DNA of 64,000 bases from CAVWGP01 sp963754645 (GCA_963754645.1 CAVWGP010000002.1:62001-126000); one strand, 5' to 3'; numbered from the stretch's first letter, positions 17,249 through 27,957 are shown. The notes: generated by a model from the sequence alone, not told the origin. Numbers and translations: made by a program.

Positions 17249-18139
17249 TCAATTCTGCTCGCGGAAACCGACTTCCTCGGCGCCGACTTGCCCGAACAGG
17301 CCGGTCGGCCGCACGACGAGGACGGCGAGGAAGATCAGGAACCATATCGCGTGCTTCAGTTCGGGGTCGATGTAGTAGCCGGCGAAGGCTTCGACCAGGC
17401 CCACGATGATGCCGCCGATATAGGCGCCGGCCACGCTGCCCAGGCCGCCGAGGACGACGACGGCGAAGGCCGCGAGAATGAAATTGCCGCCGATCTGGGG
17501 CGACAGCGTGTAGATCGGCGCCAGCAGCGCGCCCGCGAGCCCGGCGAGCGCCGAGCCGATGCCGAACGTAACGATGAAGGTGCGCTCGACATCGATTCCC
17601 ATCAGCCGCGCCGCTTGGCGGTCTTGCGTCACCGCGCGGATCGATTTCCCGGTCATCGTGTGCTTGAGGTAAAGATGCAGCGCCACGGCGACGAGCGTGA
17701 CCGCGACGAAGACGATGAAGCGCGTTCCGGATATGCGGATTTCGCCCATCGCGATGGAAAAATTCGCGTGCGGCGAGCTGACGCTCACCGCTTGGCCGCG
17801 GGTGACCGCGAGCACGATATTCTGCAGCAAGACGAGCAAGCCGAACGAGGCGAAGATCTGCATCGACGATTCGGCCTGCAGCGGCTGCAGCACGAGGCGC
17901 TGCAATACCACGCCGATAACGAACATGGCCGGTACGACGATAAGCGTCGAAACGTAAGGATCGATCCCGAGCAGCGAATAGGCGAAAAACGCGCCGTACA
18001 TGCCGAGCATGACGAGCTCGCCCTGGGCGAAATTCACGATGCGAATCACGCCGAAGATCAGGTTGAGCCCGATGCTGACCAGGCCGTAAATCCCGCCGAG
18101 CAGAATGCCGACGACGAGCACGTTGAGGAGGCTGTCCAT
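17249..18139 (-). CDS. livH: Branched-chain amino acid-type ABC transporter permease (LivH-like)
   Basis: 296 residues, multi-spanning. GGIYGLVSIGLNLIFGVIRIVNFAQGELVMLGMY is the LivH signature; the EAA-type loop is AVTQDRQAARLMGIDVERTF, and GLGSVAGAYIGGIIVGLVE is conserved near the C-terminus. Lies 46 bp downstream of the substrate-binding protein gene. Confidence 0.93.
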   Translation of the reverse strand: MDSLLNVLVVGILLGGIYGLVSIGLNLIFGVIRIVNFAQGELVMLGMYGAFFAYSLLGIDPYVSTLIVVPAMFVIGVVLQRLVLQPLQAESSMQIFASFGLLVLLQNIVLAVTRGQAVSVSSPHANFSIAMGEIRISGTRFIVFVAVTLVAVALHLYLKHTMTGKSIRAVTQDRQAARLMGIDVERTFIVTFGIGSALAGLAGALLAPIYTLSPQIGGNFILAAFAVVVLGGLGSVAGAYIGGIIVGLVEAFAGYYIDPELKHAIWFLIFLAVLVVRPTGLFGQVGAEEVGFREQN

Positions 18140-18185
18140 GCGGAGAAACGCCGGGCCGCGCGCGGCGGCCCGGCGCCGTCTTGCG

Positions 18186-19416
18186 CTATTGCTTGCGCGG
18201 CAGGTTCTTGATTTCGATGCTTGGACCGCGCGCCTCGGCCGGGAAGACGGTGATCTGCTTCCCGGATTGCCACTGGATCACCGTCGGGTAGGCGCGCGTG
18301 TTCTGGAATTTCTCGTCGAACTTGACGCCGAAGCCCGAGGCGTAGGAGTTGAGCGGCTTGTCGAAACCGGCGGCGGCGGCACGGACCTTCGCGACCTCGG
18401 TGCTGCCCGCGGCGGCGACGATCTCGAGCAGAATCTTGAGGCCGGTGTAGGCCGACATGCCCTGCGGCGCGATCGGGTCGCGATTGTACTTGGCGCGATA
18501 GGCCGCGAGATAGGCCGCGGCGCCGGGACCGAATTTCTCGGAAATATCCGGGCGCGGATAGGACACGACGAGCAGGCCTTCGAGATATTCGGCGCCGAGC
18601 GCCTCCAGCGTTTCGAATGTGTCGCCGGTGCCGACCCAAAGCATGGCGGCGGGCTTGTAGCCCTGCTCGCGCGCCGTCTTGAGCATCAGATTGCCGTCGG
18701 GCACATAGCCGGTCTGCATCCAAACATCGGGATTCGCGCGGCGGGCGCGCAGGATCACGTCGGTCAAATCCGTGGCGCGGAAATTATGCGCGCCGAGGCC
18801 GGCGACCTTGATGCCGCTGTCCTCAAGCAGCTTCTTCTGCCGGTCGGCGATCGATTTGCCGTAGATCGAATCCTCGTGCTCGATCCAGACCGAGAACGTC
18901 CTTCGCGTCCTTCTTGAGCGCCGGCGCAATCATGTCCTTGATCGCGCGCACCGAGATCTCGGCGAAGTTGGCCGCATGCGGCCCCGAGCGCACGAAATTC
19001 GGCAGGCCGCGCTCGGTGAGTTCGGCGGCAAGCGCGTTCGTGTCCCAATAGATCTTCTGATGCCGCTGGGCGGCATCGCTGGCGGCGTTCGAAACCGCTG
19101 AAATATACGTGCCGACGAACAGCTCGACTTTGTCGCGGCTGACGAGTTGGTCGACGGCGGCAATGCCCTGTTGCGGATTGGCCGCGTCGCCACGCATCAA
19201 CTCGATCTTGCGGCCGAGCACGCCGCCCTTGGCATTGGCCTCGTCGATCGCGAGCTGATAGCCGCGCGACAGCTCGTCGCCGTAGAGCGCGAGCGGGCCG
19301 GAAATCGGATTGATCGCGCCGATGCGCAGCGGCTCCTGCGCCAAGGCCGCCGTGGGCAGCCACGCCGCCGCCATCGCGGCGGCAATCGAAATGTTCAGGT
19401 TCCGTCTGGTGGTCAT
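18186..19416 (-). CDS. livK: Branched-chain amino acid-type ABC transporter substrate-binding protein (LivK/Peripla_BP_6), frame broken once
   Basis: Periplasmic binding protein of the liv-type system. Signal peptide at residues 1-26 (SIAAAMAAAWLPTAALAQ), then LRIGAINPISGPLALYGDELSRGYQLAIDEANAKGGVLGRKI-type lobe 1. Near 18890-18910 the frame shifts after KKDAKDV and resumes as SVWIEHEDSIYGKSIADRQK through to PTVIQWQSGKQITVFP. The total would be about 409 residues, normal for the family, so a one-base indel is enough to explain the break. It is the first transporter gene. Upstream lies the OB-fold/thiolase pair. Confidence 0.85.
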
Positions 19417-19465
19417 GGTGTTTCTCCCTTTCGGTTACTTTGTTGCCGTGCGACTGCCGCTCGTT

Positions 19466-19885
19466 TCAAGCGGGCCTGAAACGCGCCAAGGCGGTATCGC
19501 CTTCGCGCTGGATGACGAGGCGAAGCGGCATGTCGATCTTGAGGCCGCGCTCGGTTTCGAGAATGTTGCTCATGAGCCGCGGACCTTCGGCGAGTTCGAC
19601 CACGGCCACGTTGTATGGCAGCCGCGCCGCGTAGAACGGATGATAGCCGTGATGATAGACGACCCAGGAGATCAGCTTCGCCGCGCCCGATGCCGTTTCC
19701 CAGCGCCAATCGGCGGCGAGGCATTGCGGGCATTCGCTGCGCGGCGGCAGCCACGCGTTGGCGCAGGAATCGCAGCGTTGAAATGTGAGCTTGCCTTCGC
19801 CAAGCGCGCGCCAATAGCGCGCGCTGAGTTCGCTCGGCTCGGGCGCCGGAAACGGTGCAGGCTTTTCGGCCGCGCCTACTGCCAT
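19466..19885 (-). CDS. Zn-ribbon/OB-fold (DUF35) protein, thiolase partner
   Basis: 139 residues from ATG at 19885, overlapping the thiolase end by 10 bp. A rubredoxin-like zinc ribbon (CDSCANAWLPPRSECPQC) is followed by an OB fold (ISWVVYHHGYHPFYAARLPYNVAVVELAEGPRLMSNI). In archaea and bacteria such proteins bind acyl-CoA and partner with thiolases lacking their own CoA-binding loop. That matches the adjacent gene. Confidence 0.85.
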   Translation of the reverse strand: MAVGAAEKPAPFPAPEPSELSARYWRALGEGKLTFQRCDSCANAWLPPRSECPQCLAADWRWETASGAAKLISWVVYHHGYHPFYAARLPYNVAVVELAEGPRLMSNILETERGLKIDMPLRLVIQREGDTALARFRPA

Positions 19886-21008
19886 TGGCCTAGGATCAAA
19901 GTCGAATGCGTGTGCATGATCCCTCCCTGGTTGCTGACGATGCAAGTCTCGGCATCCTTGACTTGCAAATTCCGCCTCGCCGCGCATCTGGCGCACGCCT
20001 TCGATGACGAGCTGCAAGCCCGGCATGCCGGTTTCCGAAAGCAAGCCGCCCGCCGTGTTGAGCGGCATTTCGCCGCCGATTTCCAGCCTGCCGCCCTCGG
20101 CATAGGGCCCGCCCTGCCCGCGCTTCGCGAAACCGTAGGCTTCGAGCGTCATCAAAACGGTGATTGTGTAGCAATCGTAGATTTGCGCCACGTCGATGTC
20201 TTTGGGCGCCAGGCCCGCCATTTTGAATGCCGTGGCGCCCGAAATGTTCGCGCACGTCACCGTCAGATCGCGGCGCTGCGCCACGTCGCATGAACTTTGC
20301 CCCTGGCCGAAGCCGAGGATCGGCACGGGCTTGCGCACGCGCCGGGACTTGGCCCGTTCGGCGCTCATCAGCACGACGGCGGCGGCGCCGTCCGATACCA
20401 GACAGCAATCGTCGCGCCGCAGCGGATCGACGATCCAGCGCGACTGGCGATATTGCTCGATGCGTAAGCGGCTGGCGAAGCTGGGCATGGGGATTGGCGG
20501 CGCCGTGGCGCCGGCACGCAATCGCGACGGCGCCGAATTGATCGCCCGTGGTGCCGAATTCTTCCATGTGCCGGCGCGCCAGCATGGCGTAGCCGGCCGG
20601 CACGCCGAACCAGCCATAGGCCGCATCGTCGCCCCACGCTTTCTCATAAGCGTGGCGGCTGCCGGTGCGCGGATTGTCGGCGAAGCAGACGAGCGCGATC
20701 TCGCATTGCCCCGCCTCGATCGCCATCGCGGCGAACGCGATCATGCTGATATTGGTGGCGCCGCCCTGGTCCCAGGCGCCGCCGATGCGCGGCTGCAGGT
20801 CCATCGCCTCGCACAATTTTTGGCCGTACATGAATTCGGGATTGGACGTCGGCGGCTTGACGAGCAGCGCATCGACCTCCGCCTTTTCGATGCCGGCATC
20901 GGCCAGCGCGTTGCGGCACGCTTCGATATTGAGCGAATAGGTGCTGCGCCCCGGCAGCTTGCCGAAAGCGGTGTGGCCGATGCCGGCGATGACGACCTTG
21001 CCGCGCAT
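19876..21008 (-). pseudogene. Thiolase (acetyl-CoA acetyltransferase-like), two frame breaks
   Basis: Starts MRGKVVIAGIGHTAFGKLPG at 21008; the ATG overlaps the CaiB stop. Then EACRNALADAGIEKAEVDALLV, WDQGGATNISMIAFAAMAIEAGQ. The frame breaks near 20515, resumes with DGAAAVVLMSAERA and IDVAQIYDCYTITVLMTLE, and breaks again near 19990 before VKDAETCIVSNQGGIM. Corrected length is about 376 residues. It belongs to the SCP-x-like thiolases that lack the usual N-terminal Cys and work with a DUF35 partner. Two net one-base indels suffice. They may be sequencing errors, because the protein text between them is well preserved. Confidence 0.75.
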
Positions 21009-22210
21009 CAGATCACCTCCTCGCGCCGGAGCCGGTCGAGTTCGCTTGCCGACAGGCCGAGCCAGCCGCCGAACACTGCGCCATTGTCGGCGCCGAGGCG
21101 CTTGCTCGGCACGATCGCCAGCGGTTCGGCGCCCTCGAAGCGCAGCGGCGAGTTCGGCAGCGGCACGCGGCCAAGCTCGGATGCTCGACCCATTCGCAGC
21201 GCGCGGCGCGCGTGCATATGCGGATCGTTGACGACCTCCTCGAGATCGCGCACCGGCGCGCAGGCCACGCGATGCTTCATCAGCAATTCGAACAAGTCTT
21301 GCTTGGCATATTGCCGGGTGAATCCCGACGACGATTTCGTCGATCGCGTCCATGTGGGCGACGCGCGGTCTTGAGGCTTTGGAAGCGCGGATCGGCGCCG
21401 AGCTCGGGCCGCCGCATCGCCCCGATCAATGATTTCCAATGCACTTCGCCGACGCAGATGATGGCGATATGGCCGTCCTTGGCCGGATAAACGTTGTAGG
21501 GCGATTCGGCGAGGCCGCCATGGCGATTGCCGGTGCGCGGCGGCGCTTTGCTGCCGCTGCCGTAATAGAGGCCGAGATTGGAAGCGAGCGAGGCGTAGAC
21601 CGCCTCCTGCATCGACACTTCGACGAGCCGGCCGACGCCTGTCCTCTCGCGCTCGTAAAGCGCGGCCATGACCGCGCCGTACAGATGCACGCCGCCGAAG
21701 AAATCGCACAAGCGCCGGGCCGGCCTTGACCGGCGGCCGGTCCGGGAAACCGGTGACGCTCATGACGCCGGCCATGGCCTGCACCGTCAGATCCATCGCC
21801 GGGTAGTTGCGGTAGGGGCCGCTCAGGCCGTAACCCGAGCCCGAAGCGTAGATCAGGCGCGGATTGACGGTCTTGCAGTCGTTCCCAGCCAAGACCGAGC
21901 CGGTCCATGGCGCCGGGCGCGAAATTTTCGAGCAGCGACGTCGGCGCGCTTGACCATTTCGAGCAGCAACTCCTTGCCGCGCACCGTCTTGAGATTGAGC
22001 GTCACGTCGAGCTTGTTCGAATTGAGCATCGCGAAAGGCAGCGCCGCTCCGCCGACGGCGCCGCGGCGGCGCAGATGCTCGCCCTCGCGCGGCTCGACCT
22101 TGATGATGCGCGCGCCCGCCATCGCCATCAGAAACGTCGCATAAGGCCCATTGTAGATCTGGCCGAGATCGACGACGGTGACGCCTTCGAGCGGAAAGCG
22201 GGCTCGCCAT
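21008..22210 (-). pseudogene. CaiB/BaiF family CoA-transferase, at least five frame breaks
   Basis: Segments in three frames align end to end: RFPLEGVTVVDLGQIYNG (just after the ATG at 22210), MAGARIIKVEPREGEHLRRR, ASGSGYGLSGPYRNYPAMDL with GVMSVTGFPDRPP, CDFFGGVHLYGAVMAALYER with RLVEVSMQEAVYAS, YPAKDGHIAIICVGEVHW, then DLFELLMKHRVACAPVRDLE to the stop. Breaks fall near 22200, 21945, 21890, 21715, 21350 and 21310. Type III CoA-transferases move CoA between acids; here the enzyme would activate the cluster's substrate. The order of homologous parts is intact, so either rapid pseudogenisation or poor local consensus is possible. Confidence 0.75.
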
Positions 22211-22212
22211 TG

Positions 22213-22989
22213 CTACTTGCCCTGGAAGCGCGGAGGGCGCTTCTCGGCGAAGGCGGCAGGGCCTTCCTTTGCGTCTTCCGTCGCCATCAGCATGCGGTTC
22301 ATCACCTGCTCGATGCGCAGACCGCTGGCGAGATCGAGATCGCGGCTGCGCAGCGCCAGCTCCTTGGCCGCCTGCACCGCGAGCGGCGCATTGGCGGCGA
22401 TGCGCCGCGCGTAGCGACTCGGCCGCTGTCCATCAGCTTGGCTTGCGGCACGACGCTTGTTGACCAAGCCCCAGCGCGCCGCCGTCGCCGCGTCGATGCT
22501 ATCGCCCGTGAGCAGCATTTCCATCGCGATGGCGTGCGGCAGCTGGCGCAGGATGCGCTGCGTGCCGCCATTGCCGGCGATGACGCCGCGCTTGACCTCG
22601 GCGAGGCTGAAGGTCGCGTGCTCGGCGGCGACGCGGATGTCGGTGCCGAGCAGCAGCGTCATGCCGCCGCCGAGGCAGTAGCCATTGACCGCGGCGATCA
22701 CCGGCTTCCAGACTTCGAGGCCGCGATTGAGCAACTGATCGCGCTGCGTCAGCCACATCTCGTCGTATCCGGGCGGCGTGGTGACGAAGCTCTTGAGTCG
22801 GCGCCGGTGGTGAAGGACTTGTCGCCGGCGCCGGTGACGATGGCGACGCGGATCGCCGGCCTCGTCGCGCACGCGGCACCACGCCTCGGACAGGCCGCGA
22901 TAGTGCTCGGCGTCCATGGCGTTCATCCGCTCGGGGCGGTTGATGACGATGGTGCAAATGCCGTCCTGGACCGTGGTGTCGATCGACAT
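22213..22989 (-). CDS. Enoyl-CoA hydratase/isomerase family protein, with two compensated frame slips
   Basis: 258 codons in one nominal frame. Opening IVINRPERMNAMDAEHYRGL and the oxyanion-hole region KPVIAAVNGYCLGGGMTLLLGTDIRVAAEHATFSL with GVIAGNGGTQRIL (crotonase fold). Between about 22800 and 22870 the translated text becomes arginine-rich nonsense where a neighbouring frame gives VTGAGDKSFTTGADLKSF. A similar short slip occurs near 22400-22450, where VVPQAKLMDSGRVA is in another frame. Each slip returns to frame, which points to paired small indels. Beta-oxidation-type step in the cluster. Confidence 0.78.
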   Translation of the reverse strand: MSIDTTVQDGICTIVINRPERMNAMDAEHYRGLSEAWCRVRDEAGDPRRHRHRRRRQVLHHRRRLKSFVTTPPGYDEMWLTQRDQLLNRGLEVWKPVIAAVNGYCLGGGMTLLLGTDIRVAAEHATFSLAEVKRGVIAGNGGTQRILRQLPHAIAMEMLLTGDSIDAATAARWGLVNKRRAASQADGQRPSRYARRIAANAPLAVQAAKELALRSRDLDLASGLRIEQVMNRMLMATEDAKEGPAAFAEKRPPRFQGK

Positions 22990-22992
22990 GGC

Positions 22993-24170
22993 CTAGCCCC
23001 GCTTGCGCTGTCCGCCGAGGAGATTGCGCGCAATGACCATGCGCTGCACTTCGGACGGACCCTCGCCGATGCGCTTGATGCGCAGCTCGCGATACCAGCG
23101 CTCGAGCGGCATTTCGCGCGATACGCCGAGCCCGCCGAAAATCTGCATGCAGCGGTCGACGACGCGGCCTGCGGTTTCGGTGCCGTAAACCTTGGCGATC
23201 GAAGCTTCGAGCTTGATGTCCTCGCCACGATCGGCCTTCCACGCGGCTTGGTAGGCGAGCAGGCGCGCGGCGCGCAGCTCGATCTCGGAATCGGCGATCA
23301 TCCATTGGATCGCCTGGCTTGTCGGCGAGCTTGGCGCCGAAGGTGTCGCGCTCGCGCGCCCACTCGATCGCCATTTCCAGCGCGGCCTGGCCGAGTCCGA
23401 TCGTGGCCGCGGCATAAGGCACTCGGCCGTGCACGAGCCATTTTTCGGCGAGCTGGAAGCCCTTGCCTTCCTCGCCGAGGCGGTTCTCGACCGGCACTTC
23501 GTAATTGTCGAAATGCACCTCGAAGGGGAAGTAGGAGCGAATGACGGGGATCGGCTTCATGTGGATGCCGGGCTTGTCGGCTTCGACGATGAAGCTCGTG
23601 ATGCCGTCGCGGCCCGGCCCGCCTGTGCGCGCGAAAACGATGCCCCAGCGCGATTCATTGGCGCCCGAGATGCAGATCTTGGTGCCGTTGAGAATATAGC
23701 GGTCGCCCTTGCGCTCGGCGCGGGTGCGGATCGAGCGGCCGGGATCGGAGCCGCCGCTCGGCCTCGGTGATGGCGACGAAGGTCTTGTCGCCGTTCTCGA
23801 TGGCGGGAATGGCGTATTTCTCGATCTGCTGCTGTGTGCCGCTGAAAATGACATTCGGCGGATCGAAGCCGAATGCGCCGCAGGCCGCGATATAGGCGCC
23901 CATTTTGCATTTCGCCGATTCCTCGGCGACGATGCATTGCCCGAGCAGATTGAGCCCCGCGCCGCCGTACTCCGCCGGCGTCTGCACGCACCACAGGCCG
24001 AGCTTGCGGGCCTTGGCTTGGAGCGCCTTGAGCTTGTCCTTGGGCAGCTTGAACGAATCGTGCGGCTCGCCGGCTTCGACCGGGCGCACTTCCTTTTCCA
24101 TGAAGCGGCGCGTCGTTTCTTGCAGCAGTTTCAGTTCCTGCGGCAGATCCCAGCTCCCGAGCGCGTTCAT
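22993..24170 (-). pseudogene. Acyl-CoA dehydrogenase, two frame breaks
   Basis: Start MNALGSWDLPQELKLLQETT at 24170. N-terminal part to AITEAE in one frame. Break near 23755; then GSDPGRSIRTRAERKGDRYILNGTKICISGANE (flavin-binding middle domain) and EVHFDNYEVPVENRLGEEGKGFQLAE. Break near 23315; then YGTETAGRVVDRCMQIFGGLGVSREMPLERWYRELRIKRIGEGPSE-type C-terminus. Corrected length about 391 residues, normal for the family. FAD enzyme that desaturates acyl-CoA at C2-C3 and passes electrons to ETF. Next to the hydratase and thiolase it completes a short beta-oxidation set. Confidence 0.78.
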
Positions 24171-24171
24171 G

Positions 24172-25932
24172 TCACGATGCCCTTTTCGGCTGCTTGCGCC
24201 GCGCCGCCGAGGCTTCGCGATCGATGCGGTAGACGAAGCGATCGCCAAGCGGCCTCGCTTCGGCGATGACGGCGCCGTAGTCGCGCTCGGCGGTTTCCCG
24301 GCTAACATAGCCGAGATTGAGATCGCGTTCGATCTCGGCCAGATCGCGCTCGTGCGGATCGCCGAACCCGCCGCCGCCCGGCGAGCGCGCATGGACGCCG
24401 TCGCCGGCGCGCAGCGGCAGTTTCTCGTGCTTGCTGCGCATCTCCGGCCGCCAATTCTTGTTTCCGGTGTGGAACTCGACAAAATTCGCCGCAGCGCCGC
24501 CGCCGCCGGCAATGCCGAAGGGCCGGTAGTCGACACGGTCGCCGAGCACCGAGGCAACGCAATCCGACCACGCCGTGAAGCTATATTCGGATCCGCAGCC
24601 GCCGCGATGCCGGCCGGCGCCGCCCGAATCCTCGCGCATGCGGAAATAGTCGAAGCGCAGCGGATAGCGGTGCTCGGACATTTCCAGCGACATGAAATTC
24701 GCCATCGATTGCGGCGTGTTGCCGTGCACCAGGCCGTCGGTCTGCTTGGTTCCGCCGTAGCCGCCCGGATAGGGAAAAACTCCGACGAAATAATTGCCCG
24801 TATCGGGATGCCGGCCGCCGACGGTGCAAACGCCCGTCGTGCCGAAGCGAGCCGCCGGCGTGCGATCGGGGATCGCCTGCGCCAAGGCGCCGAACACGAC
24901 ATCGAGGACACGGCCGACGATTTCGAGATAGCCGCCGACCGCCGTGGGATATTCGGCGGACACGATCGTTCCCGGCGGAATCGTGAAGCGCGCCGGCCGG
25001 AACGCGCCGCCGTTCACCGGCACTTCCGGGAAAATATGCTTCATCGCCACGTAGCACGTCGAAAGCGTGGTGTTGCGCGACAGATTCAACGGGCCGCGCG
25101 ACGTGCCGGCGCTGCCGGTGAAATCGAAATGCAGCTCGTCGCCCGATACGGTGAGGCTCGAGCATAGCTTCAACGGTTCGTCTACGATGCCGTCATTGTC
25201 GATGAAATCCTCGAAGCGGTAGGTGCCCGGCGGAATCTCGGCGATGTAGGAGCGCATCTGACGCTCGGAACGAGCGATCATTTCCTCAAGACATTCGCTG
25301 AGGCGCTCGAAGCCGTAGCGCGCGACGAGCCGGTCGCAGCCGCGCTGCGCCACGCCGAACACGTTCGTCATCGCCGCCAAGTCGCCGGCGATTTCGTTGG
25401 GCAGGCGCACATTGGCGCGGAACATCTGCACAAGCGGCTCGTTGAGTCGGCCCTGGTCGTAGATTTTGACCGGCGGAATGAGCAAGCCTTCCTGGTGGAT
25501 TTCTTGCGCCTTCGGCGCCCAGCCGCCCGGCACGCTGCCGCCGATATCCATCCAGTGGCCCGTGCTCGCGAACAGCGCGAACAGCCGGTCGCCGACGAAA
25601 TAGGGCGCCACGAGTTGCACGTCTTGCAAATGCGTGCCGCCGACATAGGGATCGTTGAGTATCCAAATATCGCCCGGCTTGAAGCCGCCCTGCTGCTTGG
25701 CGAGCTTGACGACGTTCTGCGTCGTGAACTGCATATTGGCGAGGAACACGGGCAGGCCGTAGCGGCCCTGCGCGATCGTCTCGCCGGTTTCGGGATGGAA
25801 AATGCCGTGCGCGCAATCGTTGGTTTCGGAAATGATCGGCGAGATCGCGGCATGGATGAGATGCAAATCCATCTCGTCGGCGATTTGCTCCAGGCTGCCG
25901 CGCACCACGGCGAGGGTGACAGGGTCGATCAT
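24172..25932 (-). CDS. hyuB: Hydantoinase/5-oxoprolinase subunit B (HyuB-like)
   Basis: 586 residues, intact. Opens IDPVTLAVVRGSLEQIADEM, with ETNDCAHGIFHPETGETIAQ, LNDPYVGGTHLQDVQLVAPYF and, near the C-terminus, RSPGGGGFGDPHERD. These are hallmarks of the B subunit of ATP-dependent N-methylhydantoinase/acetophenone-carboxylase/oxoprolinase enzymes. The start ATG at 25932 overlaps the HyuA stop (ATGA), as expected for an obligate A/B pair. The true substrate may be a hydantoin, a lactam or a ketone to be carboxylated. The CoA genes downstream favour a carboxylase or amide-opening step feeding beta-oxidation. Confidence 0.9.
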   Translation of the reverse strand: MIDPVTLAVVRGSLEQIADEMDLHLIHAAISPIISETNDCAHGIFHPETGETIAQGRYGLPVFLANMQFTTQNVVKLAKQQGGFKPGDIWILNDPYVGGTHLQDVQLVAPYFVGDRLFALFASTGHWMDIGGSVPGGWAPKAQEIHQEGLLIPPVKIYDQGRLNEPLVQMFRANVRLPNEIAGDLAAMTNVFGVAQRGCDRLVARYGFERLSECLEEMIARSERQMRSYIAEIPPGTYRFEDFIDNDGIVDEPLKLCSSLTVSGDELHFDFTGSAGTSRGPLNLSRNTTLSTCYVAMKHIFPEVPVNGGAFRPARFTIPPGTIVSAEYPTAVGGYLEIVGRVLDVVFGALAQAIPDRTPAARFGTTGVCTVGGRHPDTGNYFVGVFPYPGGYGGTKQTDGLVHGNTPQSMANFMSLEMSEHRYPLRFDYFRMREDSGGAGRHRGGCGSEYSFTAWSDCVASVLGDRVDYRPFGIAGGGGAAANFVEFHTGNKNWRPEMRSKHEKLPLRAGDGVHARSPGGGGFGDPHERDLAEIERDLNLGYVSRETAERDYGAVIAEARPLGDRFVYRIDREASAARRKQPKRAS

Positions 25933-27957
25933 GTAAGCTCCACGAGTAGATTTCCGGCGTTGTCGATGCGCGTGACCATGCCGGGCTCGACGACGGTCGT
26001 CGCGTCATCCTGCTCGATCACGGCCGGGCCCGCGAAGCTCATGCCGGGCTTCAGCTCGGCGCGGCGATAGACGGCGGCATCGTGCCAGCCGCCAAAATAG
26101 ACACGCCGGCGCTTGAAAGGCGTCGCCGCTCGGCCGTTCGGCTTGCCCGCCGCCGCGCCCGTCCCGCCGCCGCGCAAGCCGAGCACGGTGCTGCGCAGAT
26201 TGACGATCATGACTGGAATATCGCCGAGCGTGTTGCCGAATTCCTTTCGATAGGCATCGGCGAATGCCGCGGTGAGCCGCGCCGCGTCCCATTCGCGCTC
26301 GATCGGGACGCGCAGCGAATGGATTTGGCCGAGATAGGCCATGTCGGCGAAATGCTCGACGCGCGTGCCGGAATAGGGCGCCGCGCTGCTGCGAAGCTGC
26401 GCCTCGCCCTCGCCGCGCTGGCGGCGCAGAATGCTGTGGATCGTCGCGATGTCGGTTCGGTCGAGCCTTTGCTCGACAGTCTGCGAAAGATCGTAGCGGA
26501 TATCGGCCATGACGCAGCCCATCGCGCATAGAACGCCGGGATAGGGCGGCACAAGCATGGTCTTGATACCGACCTCGCGGATCAGGGCGGCGCCGTGCAT
26601 GGGACCGGCGCCGCCGAACGCGACCATGGCGAAATCCCGCGGATCGAGGCCTTGCTCGATCGAAATCAATCGAATGCGCCCGGCCATGCGCTGGTTGACG
26701 ACGGCGAGGATGGCTTCCGCCGCCGGTTCGACGGCCAGGCCGAGGCGCGCGCCAAGATCGGCGACCGCGCGGCGCGCGCCTTCGAGATCGAGCGCGACCC
26801 GAGTTTTGCCGCTGCCGCCGATCGGGCTGTCGTCGGCGATGCGGCCGAGCACAAGATTTGCGTCGGTTACGGTGGGTTCGACGCCGCCCCGGCGATAGGC
26901 CACCGGTCCGGGCACGGCGCCGGCGCTGCGCGGCCCGACTTCGAGAATGCCGCCGCGATCGAGCGACGCGATGCTGCCGCCGCCGGCGCCGATCGTGTGC
27001 ACGTCGATCATCGGCAGGCGCAGCGGGACGCGAAAATCGAGATTGGTCGTTCCGGCGACGCGCGGCTGATTGTCGATGACGACGGCGACATCGAAGCTGG
27101 TGCCGCCCATATCGGCCGTGATGATGTGGCTGAAGCCGGCTTGTTTTGCCAATTGCGCCGCCGCAATGACGCCCGCCGCCGGGCCCGAGCGCACGATATG
27201 CGCCGAACGATGGCTGAGTTGCGCGAGCGGCGCCACGCCGCCATTCGATTGCATGATAAGAATGTCGCGGCCATAGCCCCAGGTCTTGAGCTTGTCGGCC
27301 AAGTTGCGGGCATAGCGCGCGACGAGCGGCTGCAGATAGCCCTGGATCACGGCGGTGCTGGTGCGCTCGAATTCGTAATATTCGCGGATGACGCCGGTCG
27401 AGGTCACGATTTCCCAGGCGGGATCGATCGCCGCGAGAATTTCGCGCACCCGATCTTCATGCGCCGTATTCGCGTAGGCGTGCATGAACGAGATGACGAT
27501 GGCCTCGACATCTTGCTGCTTCAGCACCGCGCCGAGTCGCCGCACTTCTGCATCGTCGAGCGGCAGCAGGATCTTGCCATGGCGATCGATGCGCTCGATC
27601 GACTTCCCAGCGCCGGTCGCGCGGAACGAGCGGCTGTTGCACGCCGTAGAGACCGTACATATGCGGCCGGTCGCGGCGGCCGAGTTCGAGAATATCGCGA
27701 AAGCCGCGCGTCGTGACCAGCGCGCAGCGCGCGCCTTTGCGCTCGATCACGGCATTGGTCGCGATCGTCGTGCCGTGCAACAGCGCATCGAGGTTGGCGG
27801 GATCGATATCGGCGGCGCGCAGCGAATCGAGCAGCCCGCGCGACGGATCGTCCGGCGTCGATGGAACTTTCAAGATGCGTTCCGTGCCGCTCTTGGCATC
27901 GACGTAATAGAGATCGGTGAAAGTGCCACCGACATCGATACCGACCACGCCGCCCAT
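25929..27957 (-). CDS. hyuA: Hydantoinase/5-oxoprolinase subunit A (HyuA-like), frame broken once by 4 bp
   Basis: ATG at 27957 after GGAGGAG. N-terminus VVGIDVGGTFTDLYYVD, then LLHGTTIATNAVIERKGARCALVTTRGFRDILELGR. The frame breaks near 27605, where minus-strand GAAGTCGATCGAGCGC contains TCGA twice. Removing one TCGA gives EVERIDRHGK and rejoins the long second frame: FMHAYANTAHEDRVREIL, MQSNGGVAPL, SGPAAGVIAAAQLAK, DMGGTSFDVAVV, FGGAGPMHGAALIREVGI. Corrected length is 674 residues, normal for the ATP-binding A subunit. Confidence 0.87.

Noticed and set aside
17105..18211. Plus-strand 368-codon frame opposite livH
   Set aside because: Repeated DDE/ERD-rich text mirrors the hydrophobic codons of LivH; no homology signs.
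18105..18917. Plus-strand frame opposite livK
   Set aside because: Shadow of the binding protein gene, whose motifs are unmistakable on the minus strand.
26595..27716. Plus-strand 373-codon frame opposite hyuA
   Set aside because: Antisense shadow; hyuA motifs (VGGTFTD, MGGTSFD) are on the minus strand.
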